64,000 bases of DNA from positions 2,170,001 to 2,234,000 of the forward strand of contig NZ_CP063812.1 in NCBI RefSeq assembly GCF_015277855.1, written 5' to 3'. Position 1 is the first letter of the stretch. Every line of letters begins with the position of its first letter. Position numbers and translations under genes: made by a program. The DNA comes from Microbacterium cremeum. GTDB lineage: Bacteria; Actinomycetota; Actinomycetes; Actinomycetales; Microbacteriaceae. Shown piece by piece: positions 18,801 through 26,416 of the stretch. The notes under the pieces were generated by a model. It saw only the letters and a program-made list of their open reading frames with translations. It ran no database searches and had not been told where the DNA came from.

Positions 18801-19343
18801 GATGTCCTGGAACTCCGCGGCCGCCGCACGTGCGGCGTCGTACTGACCGAGGCGCAGACGCGTCTGCACCTCGCCGGAAGGGCAGCCCGTCGTCGCGATG
18901 AGCCCCTTGCCGTAGGTCTCGAGCAGCTCGCGATCCATCCGCGGCTTGAAGTAGTAGCCTTCGATGCTCGACAGCGAGCTGAGCCGGAAGAGGTTGTGCA
19001 TGCCTTCGGTGCTCTGGCTCCACATCGTCATGTGGGTGTACGCACCCGAGCCCGACACGTCATCGCTCTTCTGCTCGGGAGTGCCCCACGCCACGCGCGA
19101 CTTGTCGCTGCGATGCGTGCCGGGCGTGACGTACGCCTCGAGCCCGACGATCGGCTTCACGCCCGCAGCGTTCGCCGCGTTGTAGAACTCGAACGCCGCG
19201 AAGGTGTTGCCGTGGTCGGTGACCGCGATCGCCGGCATGCCGTACTCGGCGGCGGCCTGGGTCATCGCGCCGATCTTGGCGGCCCCGTCGAGCATCGAGT
19301 ACTCGCTGTGAACGTGCAGATGGACGAAGGAGTCGGATGCCAC
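15825..19343 (-). CDS. dnaE: DNA polymerase III alpha subunit
   Basis: Replicative polymerase catalytic subunit, 1172 residues. Domains in order: an N-terminal PHP domain (FVHLHVHSEYSMLDGA, about 5-20), the polymerase palm with catalytic aspartates in MPDFDVDFDDRR near residue 420, thumb and fingers, a helix-hairpin-helix region, and a C-terminal OB fold (EQVTIAGLVTSVQ). The length fits the main replicative DnaE1 type rather than the shorter or ImuC-like DnaE2. It starts with GTG, and a TAGACT -10 box sits exactly 6 bases upstream. The 1238-codon open frame on the opposite strand is a GC-driven shadow. Confidence 0.97.
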   Translation of the reverse strand: MASDSFVHLHVHSEYSMLDGAAKIGAMTQAAAEYGMPAIAVTDHGNTFAAFEFYNAANAAGVKPIVGLEAYVTPGTHRSDKSRVAWGTPEQKSDDVSGSGAYTHMTMWSQSTEGMHNLFRLSSLSSIEGYYFKPRMDRELLETYGKGLIATTGCPSGEVQTRLRLGQYDAARAAAAEFQDIFGKENYFAEIMDHGLSIERRVMTDLLRLAKDLDIPLVATNDSHYTHQHEADAHAALLCVQSGSTLDDPNRFKFDGDGYYIKTAQEMRQIFREHPEACDNTLLIAERCEVEFNTSANYMPRFPVPDGETEDSWLVKEVEAGLHYRYPGGIPDKVRKQAEYETGIILQMGFPGYFLVVADFINWAKDNGIRVGPGRGSGAGSMVAYAMRITDLDPLEHGLIFERFLNPDRVSMPDFDVDFDDRRRGEVIDYVTEKYGSERVAQIVTYGTIKSKQALKDAGRVLGFPFSMGERLTKAMPPAVMGKDMPLSGMYDSQHPRFKEASEFRALIDSDAEAKTVFDRALGLEGLKRQWGVHAAGVIMSSEPLLDIIPIMRREQDGQIVTQFDYPSCEALGLIKMDFLGLRNLTIISDALDNIRMNRGEELDLEHLALDDRAAYELLTRGDTLGVFQLDGGPMRSLLRLMKPDNFEDVSAVIALYRPGPMGANSHINYALRKNGQQPVTPIHPELEEPLREILDISYGLIIYQEQVMAIAQKVAGFSLGQADILRRAMGKKKKSELDKQYEGFSGGMKERGYGDDAIKALWDILLPFSDYAFNKAHSAAYGLVSYWTAYLKAHYPAEYMAALLTSVGDSKDKMAVYLNECRRMGIKVLPPDVSESIRYFAAVGDDIRFGLGAVRNVGANVVDGIVASRHDEKFSSFHDFLNKVPIHVANKRTVESLIKAGAFDSMGDTRRALLEIHEDATEAAVDRKRNEAQGAIGFDFDSLYDAAEEVAPPKVPPRPEWTKKDKLAFEREMLGLYVSDHPLAGLEIQLAKHASTSIHDLLASEDVQDGEQVTIAGLVTSVQHRVAKQSGNPYGMITVEDFDGEITVMFMGKTYTEFSPMLQADSILVVRGRVSRRDDGMNLHAQSAFSPDLGALDDASSLVLLMPERRASEGVVGELLQVLQRHKGDTEVTVKLHSGTVAKVFEVPHTVRITPDLYGELKGLLGPQCLG

Positions 19344-19349
19344 GGATCG

Positions 19350-19355
19350 AGTCTA
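19350..19355 (-). promoter_or_regulatory. -10 box of dnaE
   Basis: TAGACT on the minus strand, followed by a 6-base gap and the GTG start of dnaE. It indicates a leaderless transcript. Confidence 0.55.
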
Positions 19356-19379
19356 CGAAGAGGTCCCGACAAGCCTGCG

Positions 19380-19407
19380 GCCCGGGCGGCGGGTCGGCCG
19401 CCCGGGC
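19380..19407. repeat. GC-only hairpin in the dnaE/ABC divergent region
   Basis: Perfect 11-bp inverted repeat GCCCGGGCGGC around a 6-base spacer, between the divergent dnaE and iron-transport promoters. It contains an internal CCCGGGCGGC direct repeat. Function unknown. Confidence 0.4.
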
Positions 19408-19476
19408 GGCGGAAACGGCTCACCTTCGAGTTGAACGTCATGGTGGCGCCCGGGCAGGTCCGGCTCGTGGGGGCCG

Positions 19477-19495
19477 TTAGCATAGCCTTACCTCC
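19477..19495 (+). promoter_or_regulatory. DtxR/IdeR-like iron box over the ABC operon -10
   Basis: TTAGCATAGCCTTACCTCC matches 14 of 19 positions of the DtxR/IdeR consensus TWAGGTTAGSCTAACCTWA. The TAGCCT inside it (19483-19488) is a good -10 box, so a bound iron-loaded repressor would block transcription of the transporter genes. Its partner box, at 25859-25877, matches 16 of 19. Confidence 0.7.
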
Positions 19496-19520
19496 CTAAT
19501 TCGATCGTGAAGGTTCCGCC

Positions 19521-20549
19521 ATGCCCAGACGCCCCCGTCTCGTCGTCGCCGCCGTCCTGGCCACCGGGGCGCTCGCCACCGGCTGCGCCGCCTCGCCTGA
19601 CGCGGAGGCGCCTGCCGATCCCGACGCGCTCGTCATCTACAACGCACAGCACGAGCAGCTGACGGAAGAGTGGGCGGAGGCGTTCACGGCAGAGACCGGG
19701 ATCGAGGTCGTGCTGCGTCACGGCGGCGACAGCGAACTGGCCAACCAGCTCGTCCAGGAGGGCGAGGCATCCAAGGCCGACGTGTTCCTCACCGAGAACT
19801 CGCCCGCGATGTCGCTCGTGGAAGAGGCGGGCCTCTTCGCGGACGTCGACGCGGCCACCCTCGAGCGTGTGCCGGCCGAGCGGCGCCCGGCATCCGGCGC
19901 CTGGACCGGGATCGCGGCGCGGTCGACCGTGCTGGTCTACAACCCCGACCTGGTGTCGGAGGACGAGCTGCCGGCATCCCTCATCGACCTCGCCTCCCCC
20001 GAGTACCGGGGCCTGTGGGGTGCGGCGCCCGGCGGAGCCGACTTCCAGGCGATCGTCAGCGCCGTCGTCGCGACGGAGGGCGAGGAAGGTGCCCGCGAAT
20101 GGCTCGAGGGAATGGCCGAGAACGCGACGGTGTACCGCAACAACATCGTGACGATGAAGGCGGTCAATGCGGGCGAGGTGCCCATGGGCATCATTTATCA
20201 CTACTACTGGTACCGCGACCAGGACGGCACCCGCGAGAACAGCGGCAACACCGCGCTGAAGTACTTCGGGAGCGCCGACCCGGGTGCGTTCGTGAGCGTC
20301 TCGGGCGGCGGCGTCCTCGCGAACGCCCAGCACCCGGAGGAGGCCCAGGAGTTCCTGGCGTTCCTGGTCGGCGACGAGGGTCAGCGCATCCTCGGCGAGG
20401 GCTACAGCTTCGAGTACCCGGTGGCAGCAGGCGTGCCCGCCAATCCGTCGCTTCCGGCGCTCGACTCGCTCGAGGCTCCCGTCATCGATCCGTCCACGCT
20501 CAACGGGCCCACCGTGATCGCGCTGATGACCGAGGCCGGGCTGCTCTGA
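19521..20549 (+). CDS. ferric iron ABC transporter substrate-binding lipoprotein
   Basis: Extracellular solute-binding protein of the FbpA/IdiA/FutA type, which captures ferric iron and presents it to the permease. 342 residues with a lipoprotein signal ending LATGC (C22). The iron-binding tyrosine cluster is visible at about 228-231 (YYWY in GIIYHYYWYRDQDG), and LVIYNAQHEQLTEEWAEAF opens the mature domain. It has AAGG about 9 bases before the ATG and a DtxR-like box 26 bases upstream. It is the first gene of a three-gene operon with a two-domain permease and an ATPase. Ferric iron as substrate is inferred from the tyrosine pattern and the iron box. Confidence 0.9.
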   Translation: MPRRPRLVVAAVLATGALATGCAASPDAEAPADPDALVIYNAQHEQLTEEWAEAFTAETGIEVVLRHGGDSELANQLVQEGEASKADVFLTENSPAMSLVEEAGLFADVDAATLERVPAERRPASGAWTGIAARSTVLVYNPDLVSEDELPASLIDLASPEYRGLWGAAPGGADFQAIVSAVVATEGEEGAREWLEGMAENATVYRNNIVTMKAVNAGEVPMGIIYHYYWYRDQDGTRENSGNTALKYFGSADPGAFVSVSGGGVLANAQHPEEAQEFLAFLVGDEGQRILGEGYSFEYPVAAGVPANPSLPALDSLEAPVIDPSTLNGPTVIALMTEAGLL

Positions 20550-22132
20550 CCGTCGTCACATCGGCGAAGGCTTCGTCCGCCGCCGCTCCACCGCCGCACG
20601 CGCGCCCGCCGGCGCGCGGCCGTCGTGCACCCGTCGGCCTGCTCGTGATCGTCGCGGTGCTGGTGGCGGGATGCCTCGTCCCGGTCTGGTACGTCGTCCA
20701 GTCGGCGATCGCGCTCGGCCCCGACGAGCTCGCCAGGATCCTGATGCGGCCCTATATCGCGCGCCTGCTCACCGACACCGTGCTGCTCGTCGTCATCAGC
20801 CTGCCGTGCACGATCGTCCTCGCCGTCGGAGGGGCCTGGCTCGTCGAACGGACCGCCCTTCCGGCCCGTCGTGTGCTCGCCGTGGCGCTGGCCGCGCCGC
20901 TGGCGATCCCCGCGTTCGTGGCCAGCTACGGGTGGGCGAGCGCGATGCCCGGCATCAGCGGCCTGTGGGGCGGCGTCCTCGTCGCGACGCTGGCGTACTA
21001 CCCGCTGGTGTATCTGCCGGTGCTCGCGGCGCTGCGCGGACTCGACCCGGCGCTCGAAGAGACAGCCCGCTCGCTCGGCATGGGCTCGTGGGGCGTCTTC
21101 TTCCGCGTGGTGCTGCCGCAGCTGCGGCTGGCCCTCCTGGGCGGCGCACTCGTCGTCGGTCTTCACCTGCTCGCCGAGTACGGCGCCTTCGCGTTCCTCC
21201 GCTTCGACACGTTCACCACGGCGATCGTCGTCGCGTACCAGTCGACCTTCGCCGGCCCGAACGCCGCCGGTCTCGGCATCGTGCTCACGACGCTGACCGT
21301 CGGACTGCTCGCCGCCGAGGCCGCCGCTCGGGGCCGCCTCCCGTACGCGCGCGTCGGCGGCGGAAGCGCTCACCCGCCCACGCGGCTGAGCCTCGGCCGG
21401 TGGATGCCGGTCGCGCTCGGCGCGGTGCTGGCCGTGCTGACAGCCGGCGTCGTCGTGCCGCTGACGACCGTGGTGCGCTGGCTGACCGCCGCACAGCCTG
21501 CTGACTACGCGTCGCTCGGTCCGGCGGCCGCGCAGACGATCGCGCTCGCCGTCGCCGGCGCGCTGTGCGCCATCGCGGTGGCCCTGCCGATCGCGTGGCT
21601 CTCGGTGCGATACCCGGGCCGCGGGGCGCGCATCCTGGAGGGCGCGGCCTACCTCGCCGGCAGCCTTCCCGCCATCATCGTGGCGCTGGCCCTCGTGGTC
21701 GTCTCGCTGCGCCTCGTGCCGGCGACCTATCAGACCGTCGTGACGGTGACCGCGGCGTACGTGATCCTGTTCCTGCCGCGGGCGCTCGTGACCATCCGCG
21801 CCGGCCTCGCCCAGGTCCCCGAATCGCTCGAGCAGGCCGCCCGCTCGCTCGGCCGCTCCCCCGCGGTCGCCCGGCTCGTCATCACGATGCCGCTCCTGCT
21901 TCCCTCGCTGGCCGCGGCCGCCGCGCTCGTAGGTCTCGGCGCCGCGAACGAGCTGACGGCGACCCTGCTCCTCGCGCCGACCGGCACCCGCACGATCGCG
22001 ACGGAGTTCTGGTCCGCGGCATCCTCTCTCGACTACTCCGCCGCCGCGCCGTCCGCACTCGCGCTCGTGCTGCTGTCGGCACCGGCGGTCGCGCTCATGT
22101 TCGCCCACGCCACCCGACGGAGCCCCCGATGA
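20546..22132 (+). CDS. ferric iron ABC transporter permease (fused, two-domain)
   Basis: FbpB-type permease with two fused membrane domains, about twelve helices. Both ABC permease EAA loops are visible (EETARSLGMGSWGVFFRVVLP near residue 170 and EQAARSLGRSPAVARLVITMP near 430). The start is uncertain. There is no ATG, GTG or TTG between the upstream stop and GTG 20645, which would trim the N-terminal arm but keep the first helix. CTG at 20546 overlaps the upstream TGA by 4 bases (CTGA) with GAGG 10 bases before it, the pattern of a coupled start; I prefer it, giving 528 residues. The 3' end overlaps the ATPase start by 4 bases. Confidence 0.85.
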   Translation: MTVVTSAKASSAAAPPPHARPPARGRRAPVGLLVIVAVLVAGCLVPVWYVVQSAIALGPDELARILMRPYIARLLTDTVLLVVISLPCTIVLAVGGAWLVERTALPARRVLAVALAAPLAIPAFVASYGWASAMPGISGLWGGVLVATLAYYPLVYLPVLAALRGLDPALEETARSLGMGSWGVFFRVVLPQLRLALLGGALVVGLHLLAEYGAFAFLRFDTFTTAIVVAYQSTFAGPNAAGLGIVLTTLTVGLLAAEAAARGRLPYARVGGGSAHPPTRLSLGRWMPVALGAVLAVLTAGVVVPLTTVVRWLTAAQPADYASLGPAAAQTIALAVAGALCAIAVALPIAWLSVRYPGRGARILEGAAYLAGSLPAIIVALALVVVSLRLVPATYQTVVTVTAAYVILFLPRALVTIRAGLAQVPESLEQAARSLGRSPAVARLVITMPLLLPSLAAAAALVGLGAANELTATLLLAPTGTRTIATEFWSAASSLDYSAAAPSALALVLLSAPAVALMFAHATRRSPR

Positions 22133-23181
22133 CCCTGCGGATGACCGGCGTGTCGAAGTCCTTCGGCACCGAGACGGTGCTCTCGGACGTCGACGTCGAG
22201 CTGCCCACCGGCCACCGGCTCGCGCTGGTCGGCGAGTCGGGCAGCGGCAAGAGCACGCTGCTGCGACTGCTGATGGGGTTCGAGCGGCCGGATCGAGGGA
22301 CGATCGAACTCGACGGGCGCCTGCTGTCAGGACCGGGAACGCACGTTCCGACCCATCGTCGCGGGCTCGGCTACGTCCCGCAGGACGGCGCGCTGTTCCC
22401 GCATCTGTCCGTCGCGCGCAACATCGCGTTCGGCCTGGCGCGCGGCACCCCAGCGCGCGGGCGCGTGCGCGAGCTGATGGAGCTGACCGCGCTCGCCCCG
22501 GCCCTGGCCGACCGCATGCCGCACGAGCTGTCGGGCGGCCAGCAGCAGCGGGTCGCGCTCGCCCGTGCGCTGGCGCCGCGGCCGCGCGTGATCCTGCTCG
22601 ACGAGCCGTTCAGCGCACTCGACACCGGCCTGCGCGCACACACCCGCGAATCCGTCGTCGAGATCCTCGAGGCGACGGGTGTCACCGCGGTGCTGGTCAC
22701 GCACGACCAGGAGGAGGCGTTGTCGTTCGGCGTCCAGGTCGGGGTGCTCGAGGGCCAGCGGCTCGTGCAGTCCGGTCCGCCCGCGGATGTCTTCGATGCG
22801 CCGGTGGACGCGGCCGTCGCCGCGTTCCTCGGCGACGTCGTGATCCTCGACGCGACGCGCACCGCAGCGGGAGCCGCGTGCGCTCTCGGCGTCCTGCCGG
22901 TCCGTCACGATCTCGCACCGGGAGACACCACGGTGCGCGCGATGGTGCGGCCCGCACAGATCACGATCACGCCGGCGGATGCCGGCAACGCCCGCGTCCT
23001 GCAGGTGCGGACGATCGGCGCCGGCGTCGATGTGCGGCTGGCGTTGGAGAGCGACGACTCCCGGACCGAGCTGGTCCATCGCGTGCCCGCCCATCAGGCG
23101 GCCCGCCTCGCCCCGGGCTCGCGGGCCGACGTCGCCGTCGACGGCGGCGTCGTGCTCTACCCCGCGGTGCGCGCCGACTGA
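22129..23181 (+). CDS. ferric iron ABC transporter ATP-binding protein
   Basis: FbpC-type ATPase that powers import, 350 residues. Walker A GESGSGKST (about 35-43), signature LSGGQQQRVALARAL, Walker B VILLDEPFSALD and the H-loop VLVTHDQEEAL are all present. A C-terminal TOBE-like regulatory domain follows (about 250-350). The ATG overlaps the permease stop (ATGA). Its last 25 bases overlap the 3' end of the convergent acyltransferase fusion gene, so the two coding regions share sequence on opposite strands. Third and last gene of the iron operon. Confidence 0.93.
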   Translation: MTLRMTGVSKSFGTETVLSDVDVELPTGHRLALVGESGSGKSTLLRLLMGFERPDRGTIELDGRLLSGPGTHVPTHRRGLGYVPQDGALFPHLSVARNIAFGLARGTPARGRVRELMELTALAPALADRMPHELSGGQQQRVALARALAPRPRVILLDEPFSALDTGLRAHTRESVVEILEATGVTAVLVTHDQEEALSFGVQVGVLEGQRLVQSGPPADVFDAPVDAAVAAFLGDVVILDATRTAAGAACALGVLPVRHDLAPGDTTVRAMVRPAQITITPADAGNARVLQVRTIGAGVDVRLALESDDSRTELVHRVPAHQAARLAPGSRADVAVDGGVVLYPAVRAD

Positions 23182-25817
23182 CGCCGCGCACGTGCCTGAG
23201 CCCGCGACCGCGAGAGCGCGTGGGTCGCGCTGCCGTACGCCTTCCACACGACGATGCCGACGACGAACGAGAGCAGCAGCCCGACCGCGGGCGCGGACTG
23301 CTCGAAGGGCGGGTAGACCTGCCAGTGGGTCAGGTACACGAACATCGACGACCCTGCCAGCACGCCCACGACGGGCGCGACGAACCGCGGCAGCGGGACG
23401 GCCGGAAGCCACAGCAGGATCAGCGTGCCCGCCAGAACGATCGCCTCGCGACCGAGATCGCCGAAGAAGCCGGGGATGGCGACAAGGGCGAGGGCGGCGA
23501 CGAGCAGCCGTTGCGCAGTCGTGCGGGCGCGGGCGATGGCCCAGCCGAGCGCGACCAGCCACACCACGACGACGGCGGAGTACTTCTCGAGACCGTCCGC
23601 CGTCACCCCGGCGACGAGCAGGCGCGCCCCCAGGGCGACGGCGAGCAGTGCGAGAGCGAAAGCGAACGGGGCGCGCCGTTCGACGCGATCCAGCGCCGGA
23701 AGTGCGAAGAGGCCCGCGAGCAGCAGCAGGGCATACAGTGCGGCCTCGAGGAACCAGAACTGCCACTGCGGCGTGAATGTGCCGTCGCCCGGGGTGAAGT
23801 TGTTGATCAGCAGGATCGTGGTGGGGTCGTACATCGCGGTGACCGCGGCGACCGCACCGATCCACACGACGGCCGGAACGGCGAGGTGGGCGGCGCTGCG
23901 CAGGAGCCGTCCGCTGCGGGCGGCGCCGCCACCGCCGGCGAGCTGGAAGCGCGCGAGGTTGTAGCCGGCCACGACCAGCAGCAGGTGTGCTCCGCCCTGC
24001 AGCGAGAACAGGTCGGCGTGGGTCCCGACGATCAGCACGATCGCGAGGGCGCGCAGCACGGCGGGGGTCTCCACGCGGAGCGGGCGCAGACGGGGGCGAC
24101 GAGGCCGGGATGCCGCGTCCGCCGTCACGGCGGGCGGCTGATCGATGGCGCTCGCGTCCTGCTCGTCCGCGGTCTCGGCCGTCTCGTGCCGCGCTGCGTC
24201 CGCGTGCGCCGCGGCCAGCTCGCGTGCCGTGAGCTCGGGCCAGTCGCGCGGCAGCCGCCCGAGCAGGGCTTCGAGCCGCAGCGAGGCCTCGACGTAGCTG
24301 AGCGAATCGCCGCCCATGCCGGCGAACGAGTCGTCCACACCGGCGTCGGGGCGGTCCAGCACCCCGGCGTACAGCGCGCGGATGGCCTCGGCATCGACCG
24401 CGCCCGCGACGGCGCCGCCGTACCGGGGCCCGGCGTCCACGGCACGGGCGTGGCGCACGAGGGCGGCGGTGTCGGGCTTGCCGCTCGCCGTCCGGGGGAA
24501 CACCGCCACGGCATAGGCCGACACCGCGTGCACCGGGATGCCGGCGAGGGCGGCCGCACGCGCGCGTGCCCGGCGTGCCAGCCGATCGGAGCGGGCGAAG
24601 ACGAGCAGGCGCTCGTCCACGCTCGCCGTGCGCACCTCGAGGTCTTCTTCGGCCAGGAGCTCCTGCATCCGGTCCAGGTCGATGCGGAGCCCGAAAACCT
24701 TGACGAACCGGTTCATGCGCCCGACGATCTGGTACAGCCCGTCGGGGCGTCGCCGCGCCACATCGCCCGTGCGCAACTCATCTGTCGTGCGGCCGAGGGC
24801 GAGATCCTCCGGGGCCTCGGCGTAGCCCATCATGACGTTGGGTCCGAGGTAGACGAGTTCGCCGGTTTCGGCACCGGGCTCGGCGTCGATGACGAATCGG
24901 CCCCCGGGGATCGGGCGGCCGATCGCCTCGGGTGCCGTGGCCGCGAGCTCGGGCGGGAGGAACGCCATGCGAGCCGTCGCCTCGGTCTGCCCGTACATCA
25001 CGAAGAACTCGAAGCCTCGCGCGCGTCCGAGCTCCGCGTACCGCCGCACGGCCTCGGGGGCGAGTCGACCCCCGGCCTGCGTCACGTAGCGCAGGGTCGG
25101 CAGGTCCCGCTCGGCGAAGCCGGCCGCGTCGAGCAGCTCGAACGTGTACGGCACCCCCGCGAAGCTGGTGACGCGGTGCCGGCGGGCCTGCTCCCAGAAG
25201 CCCTCGTCGGTCACCGACAGATCGGTGAGGGCGACCGCTGCACCGGCGAGCAGGTGACTGTTGATCACCGAGAGGCCGTAGCAGTAGTGCGGCGGGAGGG
25301 TCGTCGCCGCGCGATCCCGCGCATCGAGGCGGAGGTACTCCGCGATCGCCGCCGCGTTGCTGCGGATGTTCTCGGCCGAGAGGCGCACGAGCTTCGGGGA
25401 ACCTGTGGAGCCGGACGTGCTCGCCAGCAGCGCCAGTTCCGGGTGCAGATCGTGAGCCGTTCCCTCTCGCCTCTCGACGAGGGAGTAGCCGTCCTCGGCG
25501 CCGAGCCCGAGCACGTCGGGATCGAATCGCGCGATCAGCGACTCCCGATGACGTCGTGACGCGTCGTCGTCTCCCGGCGCGACCAGCAGCACCGGATGCC
25601 CCCCTCGGAGCGCTGCGAGATAGGTGACGAGCGGCTCGAGGTCGTTCGCCGCGCACGCCATCACGAGCCGGCGCACGGGCCCGAGCTGCTCAGCGCGCTC
25701 GTCGATCCGCCGTTCGAGGTCGGCATAGGTGACGACGCCATCGGGGGTGATCAGCGCGGCATCGTCGGGCGAGCCGCCGAGCAGGGAGAGACCGGGCTCG
25801 AGGTCGGTACGGGGCAT
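23157..25817 (-). CDS. fused adenylation-carrier-membrane acyltransferase protein
   Basis: 886 residues in three parts. First is an adenylation domain (about 1-470) with STSGSTGSPK, VMYGQTEAT, TGD, the GRMNRFVKVFGLRID hinge and PRTASGKPD with catalytic lysine K447. Next is a carrier domain with the phosphopantetheine serine S505 in GGDSL. Last is an acyltransferase-3-like membrane domain (about 560-870, roughly ten helices) opening RALAIVLIVGTH. It should activate a carboxylic acid, load it on its own carrier and transfer it at the membrane. At the position of the aspartate that binds the amino group in peptide synthetases the protein has leucine (YGLSV), so a non-amino-acid substrate is inferred. 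ATG 25817 has GGAG upstream; an ATG at 25847 is less likely. The product is unknown. Confidence 0.85.
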   Translation of the reverse strand: MPRTDLEPGLSLLGGSPDDAALITPDGVVTYADLERRIDERAEQLGPVRRLVMACAANDLEPLVTYLAALRGGHPVLLVAPGDDDASRRHRESLIARFDPDVLGLGAEDGYSLVERREGTAHDLHPELALLASTSGSTGSPKLVRLSAENIRSNAAAIAEYLRLDARDRAATTLPPHYCYGLSVINSHLLAGAAVALTDLSVTDEGFWEQARRHRVTSFAGVPYTFELLDAAGFAERDLPTLRYVTQAGGRLAPEAVRRYAELGRARGFEFFVMYGQTEATARMAFLPPELAATAPEAIGRPIPGGRFVIDAEPGAETGELVYLGPNVMMGYAEAPEDLALGRTTDELRTGDVARRRPDGLYQIVGRMNRFVKVFGLRIDLDRMQELLAEEDLEVRTASVDERLLVFARSDRLARRARARAAALAGIPVHAVSAYAVAVFPRTASGKPDTAALVRHARAVDAGPRYGGAVAGAVDAEAIRALYAGVLDRPDAGVDDSFAGMGGDSLSYVEASLRLEALLGRLPRDWPELTARELAAAHADAARHETAETADEQDASAIDQPPAVTADAASRPRRPRLRPLRVETPAVLRALAIVLIVGTHADLFSLQGGAHLLLVVAGYNLARFQLAGGGGAARSGRLLRSAAHLAVPAVVWIGAVAAVTAMYDPTTILLINNFTPGDGTFTPQWQFWFLEAALYALLLLAGLFALPALDRVERRAPFAFALALLAVALGARLLVAGVTADGLEKYSAVVVVWLVALGWAIARARTTAQRLLVAALALVAIPGFFGDLGREAIVLAGTLILLWLPAVPLPRFVAPVVGVLAGSSMFVYLTHWQVYPPFEQSAPAVGLLLSFVVGIVVWKAYGSATHALSRSRAQARARRQSARTAG

Positions 25818-25858
25818 GCAGGACTCCGGGCTGGATCGCGAGATCACACGGACGGGGA

Positions 25859-25877
25859 TGAGGTAAGCATAACCTTA
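25859..25877 (-). promoter_or_regulatory. DtxR/IdeR-like iron box over the acyltransferase gene -10
   Basis: Read on the plus strand, TGAGGTAAGCATAACCTTA matches 16 of 19 positions of TWAGGTTAGSCTAACCTWA. The minus-strand TATGCT (25866-25871) inside it is the likely -10 of the fusion gene. It faces the box at 19477, so the whole convergent unit is bracketed by iron boxes. Confidence 0.75.
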
Positions 25878-25954
25878 TTTCCCGCTCATCCCCGCGGCGG
25901 GTCCTCTGCTCACCTCGGGTGTTGCCGGATGCCGCGACGACGGTTCACGGAATC

Positions 25955-26404
25955 TCAGAAGTCCTCGTCGAGGGCGTATTGCTGCTGCCACGTGTGCGGG
26001 CGGTCGATGCCCAGTCCGTACAGATAGCGGATGAGCTGACCCTGGTGCTGCGTCTCGTGCTCGAGCAGGGCGAGCACGTAGCGCAGCGAGTCCTCGTCGG
26101 CCGCGTCGATGCCGGCGACCCACCCGTCGACGTCGGCGGCGGTCTGCACGAACGCGGAGCGGAGGGTCGCGGCATCCGTCGACCCGTCCCTGGCGACCGG
26201 ACTCGTGAAGCCCTGCCACTCCCCGGCGCGAGCCGCCTTCGGGAAGCTCTCGCGGGCGCCGAGCACGCACCACAGCTGGTGCCCGATCGTGTCGGACGGC
26301 AGGTCGCGCAAGTAGGAGCCGAGGTGCTCGGGCGGCATCGTGTCGAGCAAGTCGAGGTAGAGCGTGTTCGCCCGCTCGAGGCGTCGCTGCAGGAGGTGGT
26401 TCAC
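25955..26404 (-). CDS. DinB-like four-helix metalloprotein
   Basis: 149 residues, all alpha, of the DinB/YfiT-like superfamily. Metal-ligand histidines are visible in TIGHQLWCVLGARE (about 40-52) and in LLEHETQHQGQLIRY (about 115-129), the second being the strongest family mark. Members include mycothiol- and bacillithiol-dependent transferases and many proteins of unknown role; no substrate is assigned. It starts with GTG, and a TAGCGT -10 exactly 6 bases upstream overlaps the stop codon of the preceding GNAT gene, so it has its own leaderless-type promoter. Confidence 0.75.
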   Translation of the reverse strand: MNHLLQRRLERANTLYLDLLDTMPPEHLGSYLRDLPSDTIGHQLWCVLGARESFPKAARAGEWQGFTSPVARDGSTDAATLRSAFVQTAADVDGWVAGIDAADEDSLRYVLALLEHETQHQGQLIRYLYGLGIDRPHTWQQQYALDEDF

Positions 26405-26410
26405 GCGTCC

Positions 26411-26416
26411 ACGCTA
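26411..26416 (-). promoter_or_regulatory. -10 box of the DinB-like gene
   Basis: TAGCGT on the minus strand, 6 bases from the GTG start at 26404. It overlaps the TAG stop of the GNAT gene (26414-26416). Confidence 0.5.

Noticed and set aside
15783..19499. 1238-codon open frame on the plus strand opposite dnaE
   Set aside because: It is the antisense shadow of dnaE, produced by high GC at third positions. Its composition is arginine/valine/glutamate-rich with no motif, and dnaE itself is unmistakable.
25817..25847. Longer start (ATG 25847) for the acyltransferase fusion
   Set aside because: It would leave only about 19 bases after the -10 box with no ribosome-binding site, whereas ATG 25817 has GGAG 6 bases upstream and a family-like start of the adenylation domain.
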